A stretch of 45,505 nucleotides of DNA from Palsa-506 sp963836355 (GTDB lineage Bacteria > Actinomycetota > Actinomycetes > Streptosporangiales > Streptosporangiaceae): positions 1 through 45,505 of the forward strand of contig CAWIJO010000027.1 in NCBI GenBank assembly GCA_963836355.1, given 5' to 3'. The notes below the pieces were generated by a model. The model did no database searches. It was not told where the DNA came from and worked only from the letters and a program-made list of their open reading frames with translations. The translations under genes were made by a program, and so were the position numbers. Shown piece after piece: positions 16,240 to 24,212 of the stretch (positions are counted from its first letter, which is position 1; each line of letters begins with the position of its first letter).

Positions 16240-16777
16240 GTGCCGGCGGCGTTCCTGCCCGTTGCCGACCCCCTGGACCTGCGGATGCCCGGAATGGGCG
16301 GTGTCGAAGCCATCACCCGGCTCCGGGGCCTGCGGCACCCGGCCCGGGTGCTCATCCTCACGACTTACGACACCGACCGCGACGTCCTGCCCGCCATCGC
16401 GGCCGGAGCAACCGGGTACCTGCTCAAGGACGCGCCACGCGACGAGCTGACCCGCGCGGTGCGCGCCGCCCACGCCGGACAGTCCGTGCTCGCCCCATCG
16501 GTGGCCAGCGCCCTGAGGGGCCTGGCCGGCGGCCGCAGCCCCGACGCGCTCAGCCCCCGGGAAATCGAGGTGCTCCGCCTGGTCGCGGACGGCGCCACCA
16601 ATCAGGCCGCGGCCCGGCAGCTGCTGGTCAGCGAAACCACCATCAAGACCCATCTGCTGCACATCTACACCAAGCTCGGCGTCCGTGATCGCGCCGCCGC
16701 CGTCGCCGCCGCCTACAAACGCGGGCTGCTCGGCTGAGCACGGGCGGGTCCCGGCGGCGTCCGGGTCCGTGCCGCCG
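16187..16777 (+). repeat. 23-bp direct repeat pair bracketing the response-regulator fragment
   Basis: The 23 bases at 16187-16209 (inside the methyltransferase C-terminus) recur at 16755-16777 (in the gap before pgi) with one difference (T16194 versus C16762). The shared core is GGGTCCGTGCCGCCG. The distance is 568 bp and the response-regulator fragment lies between the copies. The span given covers both copies and the interval. Confidence 0.55.
16240..16737 (+). pseudogene. NarL/LuxR-type response regulator, N-terminally truncated
   Basis: The receiver domain begins in the middle at LDLRMPGMGGVEAITRL, keeping the phospho-acceptor Asp strand, then LILTTYDTDRDVLPAIAAGA and YLLKDAP with the conserved Lys. 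The first 50 or so residues, including the Asp-Asp acidic pocket, are absent. The LuxR helix-turn-helix is complete (LSPREIEVLRLVADGATNQA, ETTIKTHLLHIYTKLGV). It is close to the intact regulator at 40388-41062 (same TTYDTD and GATGYLLKD segments). No start codon of its own; the open frame runs in from the methyltransferase remnant. It might give a constitutive DNA-binding fragment, but decay is more likely. Confidence 0.7.
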
Positions 16778-16779
16778 GG
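16750..16779. terminator. Hairpin after the response-regulator fragment
   Basis: CCCGGCGGC (16750-16758) and GCCGCCGGG (16771-16779) form a perfect 9-bp stem with a 12-nt loop, 13 nt after the stop of the regulator fragment. It may end transcription before pgi. It overlaps the second copy of the 23-bp repeat. Confidence 0.45.
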
Positions 16780-16878
16780 CATTCCCGGGGCCAGCGCCGG
16801 CCCGCAGCGCACCGGGCGCGATGATGTTCGGGCACGCATTACCCACCGCTCAGCAGAGCCATCTGGAGGACTCAGCCG

Positions 16879-18507
16879 ATGCCGACCATCCCGCTTCGCG
16901 AGCGCCCGTCCTGGAAGGCCCTGGAGCAGCACCACGCCGAGATCGGCGGCATGCACCTGCGCGACCTGTTCGCCACCGACCCGGGACGCGGCGAGCGGCT
17001 GACCGCCGAGACGGCCGGCCTCTATCTCGACTACTCGAAGAACCGGGTGACCGACGAGACAATGCGGCTGCTCATCGGCCTGGCGCATGAATCGGGCTTG
17101 GAACAGCGTCGGGACATGATGCTGCGCGGCGAACGGATCAACGTGTCAGAGAACAGACCGGTGCTGCACGTCGCCCTGCGGATGCCGAAGGGCAGCACGC
17201 TTGTCGTCGACGGCGTCGACGTGGTGGCGCAGGTGCATGAGGTGCTCGACCGGATGTCGAGCTTCGCGCACCGGGTCCGCTCCGGCGAGTGGAAGGGATT
17301 TACCGGCAACACCATCAAGAACATCGTCAACGTGGGTATCGGCGGCTCAGATCTCGGCCCGGTCATGGCCTACGAGGCGCTGCGGCACTACTCCCGGCGG
17401 GATCTGACCTTCCGGTTCGTGTCCAACGTGGACTCTACCGACTTCGTCGAGGCAACCCGCGATCTGTCGGCCGACGAGACCCTCTTCATCATCTCGTCCA
17501 AGACGTTCGGCACGCTGGAGACACTGACGAACGCGCACTCGGCGCGCGACTGGGTGATCGGCGAGCTGGGCTCCGGGCAGGCCATCGCCAGGCATTTCGT
17601 CGCGGTGTCCACGAACGCCGAGCGCGTCGCGGAATTCGGCATTGACACCGCGAACATGTTCGGCTTCTGGGACTGGGTCGGCGGCCGTTACTCGATGGAC
17701 TCGGCCATCGGCCTGTCCACCATGCTCGCCATCGGGCCGGCCAATTTCCGGGATCTGCTCGCCGGATTCCACGAGCTGGACGAGCATTTCCGGACCGCAG
17801 CGCTCGGCGAGAACCTCCCGGTGCTGATGGGGCTGCTGGCGATCTGGTACGCGGATTTCTTCGGCGCGCAGACCGCGGCCGTGCTGCCTTATGAGCAGTA
17901 CCTGAAGCGATTCCCGGCCTACCTGCAGCAGCTCACGATGGAGTCAAACGGCAAGCATGTCACCGTGGACGGCGCGCCAGTCGGCTACGAGACCGGGGCT
18001 GTCTACTGGGGCGAGCCTGGCACCAACGGGCAGCACAGCTTCTACCAGCTCATCCATCAGGGCACCAAGCTCATCCCGGCTGACCTGATCGGCTTCGGCC
18101 AGACCCTCAACCCGCTGGGCGACCACCACGACATCCTGTCTTCGAATGTCTTCGCGCAGGCGCAGGCCCTGGCATTCGGCAAGACCGAAGCGGAGGTCCG
18201 GGCCGAGGGGACCGCACCAGGCGTGGTGCCGCACCGGGTGATGCCGGGTAACCGCCCGACCAACGTGCTGCTGGCCGAGAAGCTCACCCCGCGGCTGCTC
18301 GGGATCCTGATTGCGCTCTATGAGCACAGCGTGTTTACCCAGGGCGCCATCTGGGGCATCGACTCCTTCGACCAGTGGGGCGTCGAGCTCGGCAAGGTGC
18401 TGGCTGCCAAGATCATTCCCGAGCTGACCAGCGAGACGGAGCCGGAACTCGGGCATGACTCGTCCACGAACGCTCTCATCCGGCGTTACCGCAGCCTGAA
18501 GAGCTAA
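16879..18507 (+). CDS. pgi: Glucose-6-phosphate isomerase
   Basis: Interconverts glucose 6-phosphate and fructose 6-phosphate in the cytoplasm. The 542-aa length is right for the long form of the family. The SIS-domain signature VNVGIGGSDLGPVMAYEALR, the phosphate-binding FIISSKTFGTLET, the segment NMFGFWDWVGGRYS and the C-terminal signature FDQWGVELGKVLA with H...TNALIRRYR are all present and intact. The ATG at 16879 has GGAGG 11 nt upstream. The gnd gene follows after 25 bp, linking upper glycolysis with the pentose phosphate pathway in one operon. No decay, in contrast to the genes just upstream. Confidence 0.97.
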   Translation: MPTIPLRERPSWKALEQHHAEIGGMHLRDLFATDPGRGERLTAETAGLYLDYSKNRVTDETMRLLIGLAHESGLEQRRDMMLRGERINVSENRPVLHVALRMPKGSTLVVDGVDVVAQVHEVLDRMSSFAHRVRSGEWKGFTGNTIKNIVNVGIGGSDLGPVMAYEALRHYSRRDLTFRFVSNVDSTDFVEATRDLSADETLFIISSKTFGTLETLTNAHSARDWVIGELGSGQAIARHFVAVSTNAERVAEFGIDTANMFGFWDWVGGRYSMDSAIGLSTMLAIGPANFRDLLAGFHELDEHFRTAALGENLPVLMGLLAIWYADFFGAQTAAVLPYEQYLKRFPAYLQQLTMESNGKHVTVDGAPVGYETGAVYWGEPGTNGQHSFYQLIHQGTKLIPADLIGFGQTLNPLGDHHDILSSNVFAQAQALAFGKTEAEVRAEGTAPGVVPHRVMPGNRPTNVLLAEKLTPRLLGILIALYEHSVFTQGAIWGIDSFDQWGVELGKVLAAKIIPELTSETEPELGHDSSTNALIRRYRSLKS

Positions 18508-18532
18508 CCGCGCGAAGATCTAGGGAGCAGAG

Positions 18533-19567
18533 ATGACCACTGACAGGCCCATGCAGCTCGGCATGATCGGGCTCGGCCGGATGGGCGCAAACCTGGTCCG
18601 GCGGCTGATGCGCGATGGCCACCGGTGCGTCGTCTACGACGTCAATTCCGGTGCCGTGAAGCAGCTTGAGGGCGAGGGCGCCACCGGCGCGACCTCGCTG
18701 GCGGACTTCGTGGCCAAGCTCGACAAGCCCAGGGCCGCGTGGCTGATGCTGCCGGCCGCCATCACTGGCTCAACCCTGGACGAGCTGGTTGAGCTGCTGG
18801 ATCCCGGCGATGCCGTGATCGACGGCGGGAACTCCTACTACCGGGACGACATCACCCGGGCCAGGCGGCTCGCGCCGAAGCAGATCCACTACCTGGACTG
18901 CGGCACGTCCGGCGGCGTGTTCGGCCTGGAACGCGGCTACTGCCTGATGATCGGCGGCGAGGACGAGCCGGTCCGGCGGCTGGATCCGATCTTCAAGACC
19001 ATCGCCCCCGGCTCCGGCAGCGCCGAGCCGACGCCAGGCCGCACCCGGACCACCGGAACAGCGCCGCACGGGTACCTGCACTGCGGCCCGAACGGCGCCG
19101 GGCACTTCGTCAAGATGGTCCACAACGGCATCGAGTACGGCATGATGGCCGCGATAGGCGAGGGCCTGTCCATCATCAAGCACGCCAACGTCGGCAAGGC
19201 GGAAGTGAAATCCGGCGACGCGGAGACCACCCCGCTGCGCGATCCCGAGTTCTACCAGTACGACATCGATGTCGCCGAGGTCGCCGAGGTCTGGCGCCGC
19301 GGGTCGGTCGTCGGCTCCTGGCTGGTCGACCTCACCGCGGACGCCCTGGCCCGCTCGCCGCAGCTGGATGACTTCGAAGGCCGCGTGTCGGACTCCGGCG
19401 AAGGCCGCTGGACCGTGCTCGCCGCGGTGGACGAGGGCGTCCCGGCGCCCGTCATCACCGCCGCGCTGATCCAGCGGTTCGAGTCACGCGGCCTCGGCGA
19501 GTTCACCGACAAGGTCCTGTCCGCCATGCGCAGCGAGTTCGGCGGCCACGCCGAGAAGCAGGACTAG
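18533..19567 (+). CDS. gnd: 6-phosphogluconate dehydrogenase, short (GntZ/YqeC-like) form
   Basis: Oxidative decarboxylation of 6-phosphogluconate to ribulose 5-phosphate. 344 aa, the length of the shorter subfamily (about 300-340) rather than the 470-aa enteric form. GLGRMGANLVRRLMRDGH is the nucleotide-binding motif. DGGNSYYRDD, LDCGTSGGVFGLERGYCLMI and GAGHFVKMVHNGIEYGMM hold the substrate and catalytic residues (Lys and Asn in HFVKMVHNGIEYG). This subfamily often uses NAD; the cofactor choice here is inference. The ATG at 18533 has AGGGAG upstream, and the gene lies 25 bp behind pgi. A 16-bp hairpin follows the stop. Confidence 0.95.
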   Translation: MTTDRPMQLGMIGLGRMGANLVRRLMRDGHRCVVYDVNSGAVKQLEGEGATGATSLADFVAKLDKPRAAWLMLPAAITGSTLDELVELLDPGDAVIDGGNSYYRDDITRARRLAPKQIHYLDCGTSGGVFGLERGYCLMIGGEDEPVRRLDPIFKTIAPGSGSAEPTPGRTRTTGTAPHGYLHCGPNGAGHFVKMVHNGIEYGMMAAIGEGLSIIKHANVGKAEVKSGDAETTPLRDPEFYQYDIDVAEVAEVWRRGSVVGSWLVDLTADALARSPQLDDFEGRVSDSGEGRWTVLAAVDEGVPAPVITAALIQRFESRGLGEFTDKVLSAMRSEFGGHAEKQD

Positions 19568-19578
19568 CCGGCGGCAGG

Positions 19579-19614
19579 CCGCCGTCCCCGGGCCAGCCGG
19601 CCCGGGGACGGCGG
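19579..19614. terminator. Strong bidirectional terminator between gnd and csbD
   Basis: A perfect 16-bp stem (19579-19594 with 19599-19614) closes a 4-nt AGCC loop. The core is CCGTCCCCGGGCC paired with its complement. It lies 11 nt after the gnd stop and 10 nt after the stop of the opposing csbD gene, so it can end transcription from both sides. Confidence 0.9.
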
Positions 19615-19624
19615 CTGGCGGACG

Positions 19625-19798
19625 CTACCTCTTGAAGGCGTCCTTGACCTTCTCCCCGGCGTCCTTGAGGTCGCCCTTGGCCTGGTCGCCCCGGCCCTCG
19701 GCCTCAAGAGACTTGTCGTCGGTCGCCTTGCCGACTGCTTCCTTGATCTTGCCGGTGCCCTTTTCGGCGGCGTTCTTTGCCTTGTCCTCGGTGCTCAT
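19625..19798 (-). CDS. CsbD-family stress protein
   Basis: 57 aa, highly charged and helical: MSTEDKAKNAAEKGTGKIKE, the segment AVGKATDDKSLEAEGRGDQA, then KGDLKDAGEKVKDAF. The pattern GKIKEAVGKATDD...LEAEGRGDQ is the CsbD-like signature. Family members in Bacillus are controlled by a general-stress sigma factor; the biochemical role is unknown. The start has AAAGGAG about 8 nt upstream. It is 58 nt downstream of the hemerythrin gene on the same strand, so the two are probably one stress unit. Confidence 0.92.
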   Translation of the reverse strand: MSTEDKAKNAAEKGTGKIKEAVGKATDDKSLEAEGRGDQAKGDLKDAGEKVKDAFKR

Positions 19799-19856
19799 AT
19801 AGACACAGCTCCTTTCTTGGTCATGACGTTCCTGGTCACCCGGCGGGGACCAGCGG

Positions 19857-20357
19857 TCAGGAAATGACGGCGTCGACCGTCTTCTTCAGAGCGCTGGGCT
19901 GCGCAGGCGCCCGCGGCGCCTTCTCCCTGGCCTGCTCCAGCCTGGCCCCGATCTCCTGCAGCTGGTTTCGGCTGAGCCCGGCCCGTACCTTCGGGAACCA
20001 GTCCCGCTCTTCTTCCTGGATGTGGTGCGTGACGAGCTCGATCAGCACTGTGGTCTTGGCATCGAAGCGCTCCGCTTCGGCCGGCATGGCGTAGAGCTCC
20101 ACGCATAGCACATCGGCGACGTGATGCTCCTCATAGGATTCGAGCACCTCGTCCTCAAGGTCCGGCAGCAGGGCGCGCACCTCCGGGTACATCACCTCGT
20201 TCTCGATGTAGGTGTGCACCGTGAGCAGCTCGATCAGCTGGCGGACGAGCTTGGCCTTGGTCTTCACCGCCCCGCCGCCAGCCGACTGGAACTCGCGGAA
20301 AAGCTGCCGGATTTCCTTGTGATCGGCCTTCAGGACCGTGATCGCATCAGATGACAC
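19857..20357 (-). CDS. Hemerythrin HHE domain protein
   Basis: 166 aa from the GTG at 20357, which has GGGGAGAAAA upstream; the frame is open further upstream but without family similarity. The four-helix hemerythrin pattern is visible: LKADHKEIRQLF with the first His (about residue 13), LLTVHTYIENEVMYPEV with His48 and Glu52, YEEHHVAD, and LVTHHIQEEERDWFP with the late His and Glu ligands. This fits a non-haem di-iron site that binds O2 or NO or acts in iron and oxidative stress. The tail is a basic Ala/Pro-rich extension. It is upstream of csbD in a probable two-gene operon. Confidence 0.9.
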   Translation of the reverse strand: MSSDAITVLKADHKEIRQLFREFQSAGGGAVKTKAKLVRQLIELLTVHTYIENEVMYPEVRALLPDLEDEVLESYEEHHVADVLCVELYAMPAEAERFDAKTTVLIELVTHHIQEEERDWFPKVRAGLSRNQLQEIGARLEQAREKAPRAPAQPSALKKTVDAVIS

Positions 20358-20540
20358 TAAATTTTCTCCCCGGGGATGAGTGGCCGGCGCCGGTCGCGCC
20401 GCTGCGCCTCCCCTACCCGGGCAGCCGGAACCAAACAACACCGCAGTGTGACACCGGACACTCTGCCCCGGCAGGGTGGCGCCGGCCCACGGACAACCCG
20501 TTCAGGAAATATTTCCGGCGATGGCCGGGCCGCCGCCTCG

Positions 20541-21464
20541 CTAGGTCGCGCGGCCAGCCGGAATCGCGGCGCGGCGGCGGACCGCATCGATGACGGCCGT
20601 GGTGGCCGGCCACGCCTGGGTGCCGGCCCGGACGACGCTCCACATCCTGCGGTCAATCCTGGCCAGCGTCAGCGGCACCATCCGGACGCGGCCGGTGCCC
20701 GGCGCGTCGGCGGGCAGCAGGCTCACGCCCTGCCCGGCCAGCACGAGGTCGATGACCAGGTCCAGGCTGTCCGCCCGGTGCCGGATCCGGGGTGTCCAGC
20801 CGGCCAGTGCGCAGAGCCGCTCGGCAAGCTCGTCGTCGCCCGGGTCACGTGAGTTGCCGATCCACGGCTCGCCGCGCAGGCTCTCCAGGTCAGCCGCCGT
20901 GTCGAGCCGCGGCGGGACGGCTGAGTCCGGCGGCACCGCCAGCATCATCGGGCTGTTGCACAGCAACGACCGGGCATGCCGCCCGCCGCGCGGCACCAGC
21001 GTGTAGTCGTACACGAACCCGAGATCGATCTGGCCGGCCGCCAGCAGCTCGTCTACCTCGGTCGGCTCCCGTTCCTGCAGCTCCAGCTCAAGCAGCGGGT
21101 AGCTGCGGGCCAGCTCGGCGGCCGCGGGCAGCAGGTCCTGCCGCAACGCCGTGGTATAGCCGGCTACCCGCACCAGCCCGCTGGGCCGCGCCGCGGCGGC
21201 AAGATCCAGCTCGGCGGCGGTCATCGCGGCGAGGATGCCCTCCGCGTGGCTGACCAGCCGCCGCCCGGCGGGCGTCAGCCGGACCCGGCGGCCCGCCGCC
21301 TCCAGCAACGGCACCCCGGCCTCGCGCTCCAGCGCGGCCAGCTGCTGGCTGACCGCGGAAGTTCCGTACCCGGTGGACTGCGCGACCGCGGACATGGTGC
21401 CCAGCCTGGATAGCTCGACCAGTACTTTCATTTTACGGATATCCACCGGTCCATTATTGTCCAT
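20541..21464 (-). CDS. LysR-family transcriptional regulator
   Basis: 307 aa. The N-terminal winged helix is typical of LysR proteins: MKVLVELSRLGTMSAVAQST, then SAVSQQLAALEREAGVPLLE and RRVRLTPAGRRLV. The substrate-binding domain follows (VRVAGYTTALRQDLLPAAAE, LGFVYDYTLVPRG, LVLAGQGVSLLPAD). It is divergent from an EamA-type exporter across about 45-70 bp, the usual arrangement for a regulator controlling its neighbour. The tight spacing means the two promoters overlap. The effector is unknown; given the neighbour, an amino acid or metabolite to be exported is plausible inference. Confidence 0.92.
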   Translation of the reverse strand: MDNNGPVDIRKMKVLVELSRLGTMSAVAQSTGYGTSAVSQQLAALEREAGVPLLEAAGRRVRLTPAGRRLVSHAEGILAAMTAAELDLAAAARPSGLVRVAGYTTALRQDLLPAAAELARSYPLLELELQEREPTEVDELLAAGQIDLGFVYDYTLVPRGGRHARSLLCNSPMMLAVPPDSAVPPRLDTAADLESLRGEPWIGNSRDPGDDELAERLCALAGWTPRIRHRADSLDLVIDLVLAGQGVSLLPADAPGTGRVRMVPLTLARIDRRMWSVVRAGTQAWPATTAVIDAVRRRAAIPAGRAT

Positions 21465-21508
21465 CGAAGCTGGATGGTATAGCCGCTAATTTGCACTAGA
21501 CGTGAACG

Positions 21509-22447
21509 GTGGCGGGACGATCGAATGGGGTCATGAAGGTTCCCGTACCCGCCCTGGCCGTCACGTCCATGCTGTCGGTACAGGCCGGCGCCGCGCTGAG
21601 CACGCGCCAGTTCGCGGCGCTCACGCCGTCCGGCTCGGCCTGGCTGCGGGTAGCCATCTCGGCGGTCATCCTGCTGACCATCACCCGGCCGCGGCTGCGC
21701 AGCATCGGCTGGCCGGCGCTGCGCGGCGTCCTGTTGCTCGGCGCCGTCACGGCCGTGCTGACGCTGGCGTACATCGAGGCAGTGGCCAGGATCCCGCTCG
21801 GCACCACGGCTGCCATCGAGTTCCTCGGGCCGCTCGGCGTGGCCGCGCTGCGCAGCCACCGGCGCTCGGCGCTGCTCTGGCCGGCCCTGGCGATGCTCGG
21901 CGTGATCGGGCTTACCGAGCCGTGGCACGGGCAGCTCAACTTGGCCGGCGTTGCCTTCGCGGCGACCGCGGGCGCCGGGTGGGGCGCCTACATCCTGCTG
22001 ACCCAGCGGGTAGGCGCGCAGCTGTCCGGGCTGCAAGGGCTGGCGATGTCCCTGGGCACCGCCGCGATCGTCGCGGCCCCGTTGGCCGCCTGGCCTGCCC
22101 TGCACGGACTGACCCCGGTCATCGCGGCGCAGGGTCTCGGGCTGGCCGTGCTCGTGCCGCTGCTGCCGTTCTCGCTTGAGCTGCTCGCGCTGCGCCGGAT
22201 GCGGGTAGCCGTGTTCGGCACCCTGATGGCGCTGGAGCCCGGCATCGCGGTGCTGATCGGCCTCGTGCTGCTCGGCCAGCTACCGGCCGGCTGGCAGGTC
22301 GCCGGGGTGGTGCTGGTGCTCATCGCCGGCATCGGCGCGCAGCGCACGGCGCCAGCGGCAGGCCGGCCGCAGCGCCCGGCGGACATCATGCTCCCGGCCG
22401 GGGCGGTAGGGCATCGCGTGCCAGCGCGGTGCGATCTCAGCGCCTGA
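21509..22447 (+). CDS. EamA/RhtA-family metabolite exporter
   Basis: 312 aa with ten hydrophobic segments, a drug/metabolite transporter superfamily protein. The order STRQFAALTPSGSAWLRVAIS, AYIEAVARIPLGTTAAIEFLGPLGVAA, LTQRVGAQLSGLQGLAMS and RVAVFGTLMALEPGIAVLIGL is that of RhtA-like threonine/homoserine exporters. The substrate is inference. The start is uncertain: GTG 21509 is the longest, while ATG 21533 gives MKVPVPALAVTSMLSVQAG, which fits family N-termini and leaves 68 bp to the LysR start. Neither has a strong ribosome-binding site. The last 40 residues are hydrophilic and probably not conserved. Confidence 0.88.
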   Translation: MAGRSNGVMKVPVPALAVTSMLSVQAGAALSTRQFAALTPSGSAWLRVAISAVILLTITRPRLRSIGWPALRGVLLLGAVTAVLTLAYIEAVARIPLGTTAAIEFLGPLGVAALRSHRRSALLWPALAMLGVIGLTEPWHGQLNLAGVAFAATAGAGWGAYILLTQRVGAQLSGLQGLAMSLGTAAIVAAPLAAWPALHGLTPVIAAQGLGLAVLVPLLPFSLELLALRRMRVAVFGTLMALEPGIAVLIGLVLLGQLPAGWQVAGVVLVLIAGIGAQRTAPAAGRPQRPADIMLPAGAVGHRVPARCDLSA

Positions 22448-22606
22448 CCGATGCCCCGGCTCGCCTCCACCGGCGCGATATCGGCCGGCTGGCGGATGTC
22501 TCGCGTGCGCGGGCGATCGCATCCTGAAGTACGTCCAGCCGCCCGCCCGCTGTCCGCCAGCAGGCTCAGCGAGGCAAGGCGGCGCCCGGCAGGTCGAGGA
22601 GGAGCC

Positions 22607-22897
22607 ATGCATCCAGCAATACTGCGGGAGCTAGCGGCCGAGCACGTTAAGAGCCTGACGGCAGTCGCCGAAGACTTCCGGCTGGCCCGCCTGGCGCGCC
22701 GCGCGGGCCCGCCCGGAACGCCCGGGCGGCCGCGCCCGGCCCGGCTGGCTCAGGCGCCGGCCGAGCCGGATCTGGTTCCGGCCGCCAGTTTCGCTGGGCT
22801 GCCCGACGATCCGCTGCCGGAAGGGCTCGCCGGCGCGGACCAGCGGGCCCTGGCCAGCCAGCAGAATCTCGTAGCGGGCACCCAGGCAGCCGGCTAG
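22607..22897 (+). CDS. Small conserved-type hypothetical protein
   Basis: 96 aa from the ATG at 22607, which has GAGGAGG 5 nt upstream. The N-terminus MHPAILRELAAEHVKSLTAV with an Arg/Ala-rich helix (FRLARLARRAG) resembles short hypothetical proteins found widely in actinomycetes. The rest is Pro/Ala-rich without a recognisable domain or membrane segment. The strong ribosome-binding site is the main support for expression. Confidence 0.6.
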   Translation: MHPAILRELAAEHVKSLTAVAEDFRLARLARRAGPPGTPGRPRPARLAQAPAEPDLVPAASFAGLPDDPLPEGLAGADQRALASQQNLVAGTQAAG

Positions 22898-22984
22898 CGG
22901 CAGCGGAGCAGCGGCCTGCCGCGGCGCCGACCGGCCAGGCGGGCCGGACCTGGTCGGACTCCGGCTTCGGCGCTCCCCGCAGCG

Positions 22985-23241
22985 ATGCGGCTGCGGCCGC
23001 CCCCGGCCGAGGGCCTCGGCTGGCTCTGCGTCAAGGCGCGCTTCGGCGTCGAAGCGCCGGTCGCCGGCGTCGGCACCCACGGGCAGCTCAGGCACGGGCA
23101 GCCGCCAACGTGCTCGGCATCGTGGCCCGCGAGCTTGAGCTCGGCCCGGTCCCGCCGGGAGCCGGGCTGGCCTACCGCGTCGCCGCGCGACTGGCCGAGG
23201 CCAACCCGGGATATTTCCGGACGACCAGGCCGGCCGCCTGA
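22985..23241 (+). pseudogene. Scar of an aminoglycoside-phosphotransferase-like and DUF6285 gene pair
   Basis: Two remnants in different frames are joined. At about 23008-23080 the frame reads GLGWLCVKARFGVEAPVAGV, resembling the C-terminal part of APH-like phosphotransferases. From about 23089 another frame reads ARAAANVLGIVARELELGPV, then LAYRVAARLAEANPGYFRTT and a stop at 23241. This resembles DUF6285 proteins, which commonly follow an APH-like gene and act near acyl-CoA dehydrogenases. Both lack most of their length. A single deletion running from within the APH gene into the DUF6285 gene, plus a second internal loss, would produce this. The stretch 22898-22984 shows nothing recognisable. 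Confidence 0.5.
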
Positions 23242-23266
23242 CGGCTCTGCGGCTACCGTAGGCCCG

Positions 23267-24130
23267 GTGCGGATAGCGACCTGGAACGTGAACTCGGTCA
23301 AGCAGCGGCTGCCGCGGCTGCTGCCCTGGCTGGATCAGCGGCAGCCCGACGTGGTCTGCCTGCAGGAGACCAAGCTGGCCGACGAGGCGTTCGCCTGGCT
23401 GCTCGGCGACCAGCTGGCCGGCCGCGGCTACGCGTTCGGCGTGCACGGTGAGCCGCGCTGGAACGGGGTTGCGATCTTGTCCAGGTCAGGGCTGGACGAC
23501 GTTACGCCCGGGCTGGCCGGCGCGCCCGGCTTCCCCGGCGCTGAGGCGCGCGCAGTGGCCGCGACCTGCGGCGGGATTCGGGTGCATTGCGTGTACGTGC
23601 CGAATGGGCGGGCGCCGGGTTCCGCGCATTACCGCTACAAGCTCGACTGGCTGGGCGCGCTGCGAGAGGTCATCGCGGCCGGCCCGGCGGCCGCGGTCGT
23701 GTGCGGGGACATGAACATCGCACCGGCCGATGCCGACGTGTTCGACCCGGACGCCTACGAGGGGCAGACTCACGTCACGCCGGCCGAGCGGGCGGCACTG
23801 GCCCGGCTGCAGGCGCTCGGCCTGCGCGATGTCGTGCGGGATCGCTGGCCGGGCGAGCGGGTATTCACCTACTGGGACTACCGGGCCGGCATGTTCCACC
23901 GGGATCTGGGCATGCGGATCGATCTGGTGCTGGCCACCGCCCCGGTAGCCGACCGGGTGCGGGCGGCCTGGGTAGACCGGCAGGCGCGCAAGGGCACCGG
24001 GCCCAGCGACCACGCCCCGGTGATCATCGACCTGGACACGGCGCCGGACGGCGACATCGGGCCGGTGGTGCCGCCGTCGTCCGCGCCCGCGGTCAAAGCC
24101 GGCTCGGTCAGTCTGCCGCAGTCACGGTGA
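23267..24130 (+). CDS. xthA: Exodeoxyribonuclease III (AP endonuclease)
   Basis: 287 aa from the GTG (VRIATWNVNSVKQRL). Endonuclease/exonuclease/phosphatase fold with the catalytic set: N in WNVNS, E in CLQETKLAD, the Tyr/His-containing YVPNGR, D and N in CGDMNIAP, then DVVRDRWPG, FTYWDYR, RIDLVLAT and the final SDHAPVIIDL. It repairs abasic sites and 3' blocks in DNA. The longer open frame upstream is the APH-like scar, so the GTG at 23267 is the real start; its N-terminus aligns exactly with the family. Apparently a single-gene unit. Confidence 0.95.
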   Translation: MRIATWNVNSVKQRLPRLLPWLDQRQPDVVCLQETKLADEAFAWLLGDQLAGRGYAFGVHGEPRWNGVAILSRSGLDDVTPGLAGAPGFPGAEARAVAATCGGIRVHCVYVPNGRAPGSAHYRYKLDWLGALREVIAAGPAAAVVCGDMNIAPADADVFDPDAYEGQTHVTPAERAALARLQALGLRDVVRDRWPGERVFTYWDYRAGMFHRDLGMRIDLVLATAPVADRVRAAWVDRQARKGTGPSDHAPVIIDLDTAPDGDIGPVVPPSSAPAVKAGSVSLPQSR

Positions 24131-24212
24131 GCTGCGCCGTGGCGGGTCGCGCAGCCGGGCCGCGGTTGCCTATGATCGCGCCTATCTGGCGGGCTAAACG
24201 GGGGGTGGCGGC

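Noticed and set aside
20376..20852. Plus-strand frame opposite the LysR gene
   Set aside because: No ribosome-binding site, no domain, and the minus-strand LysR protein is complete.
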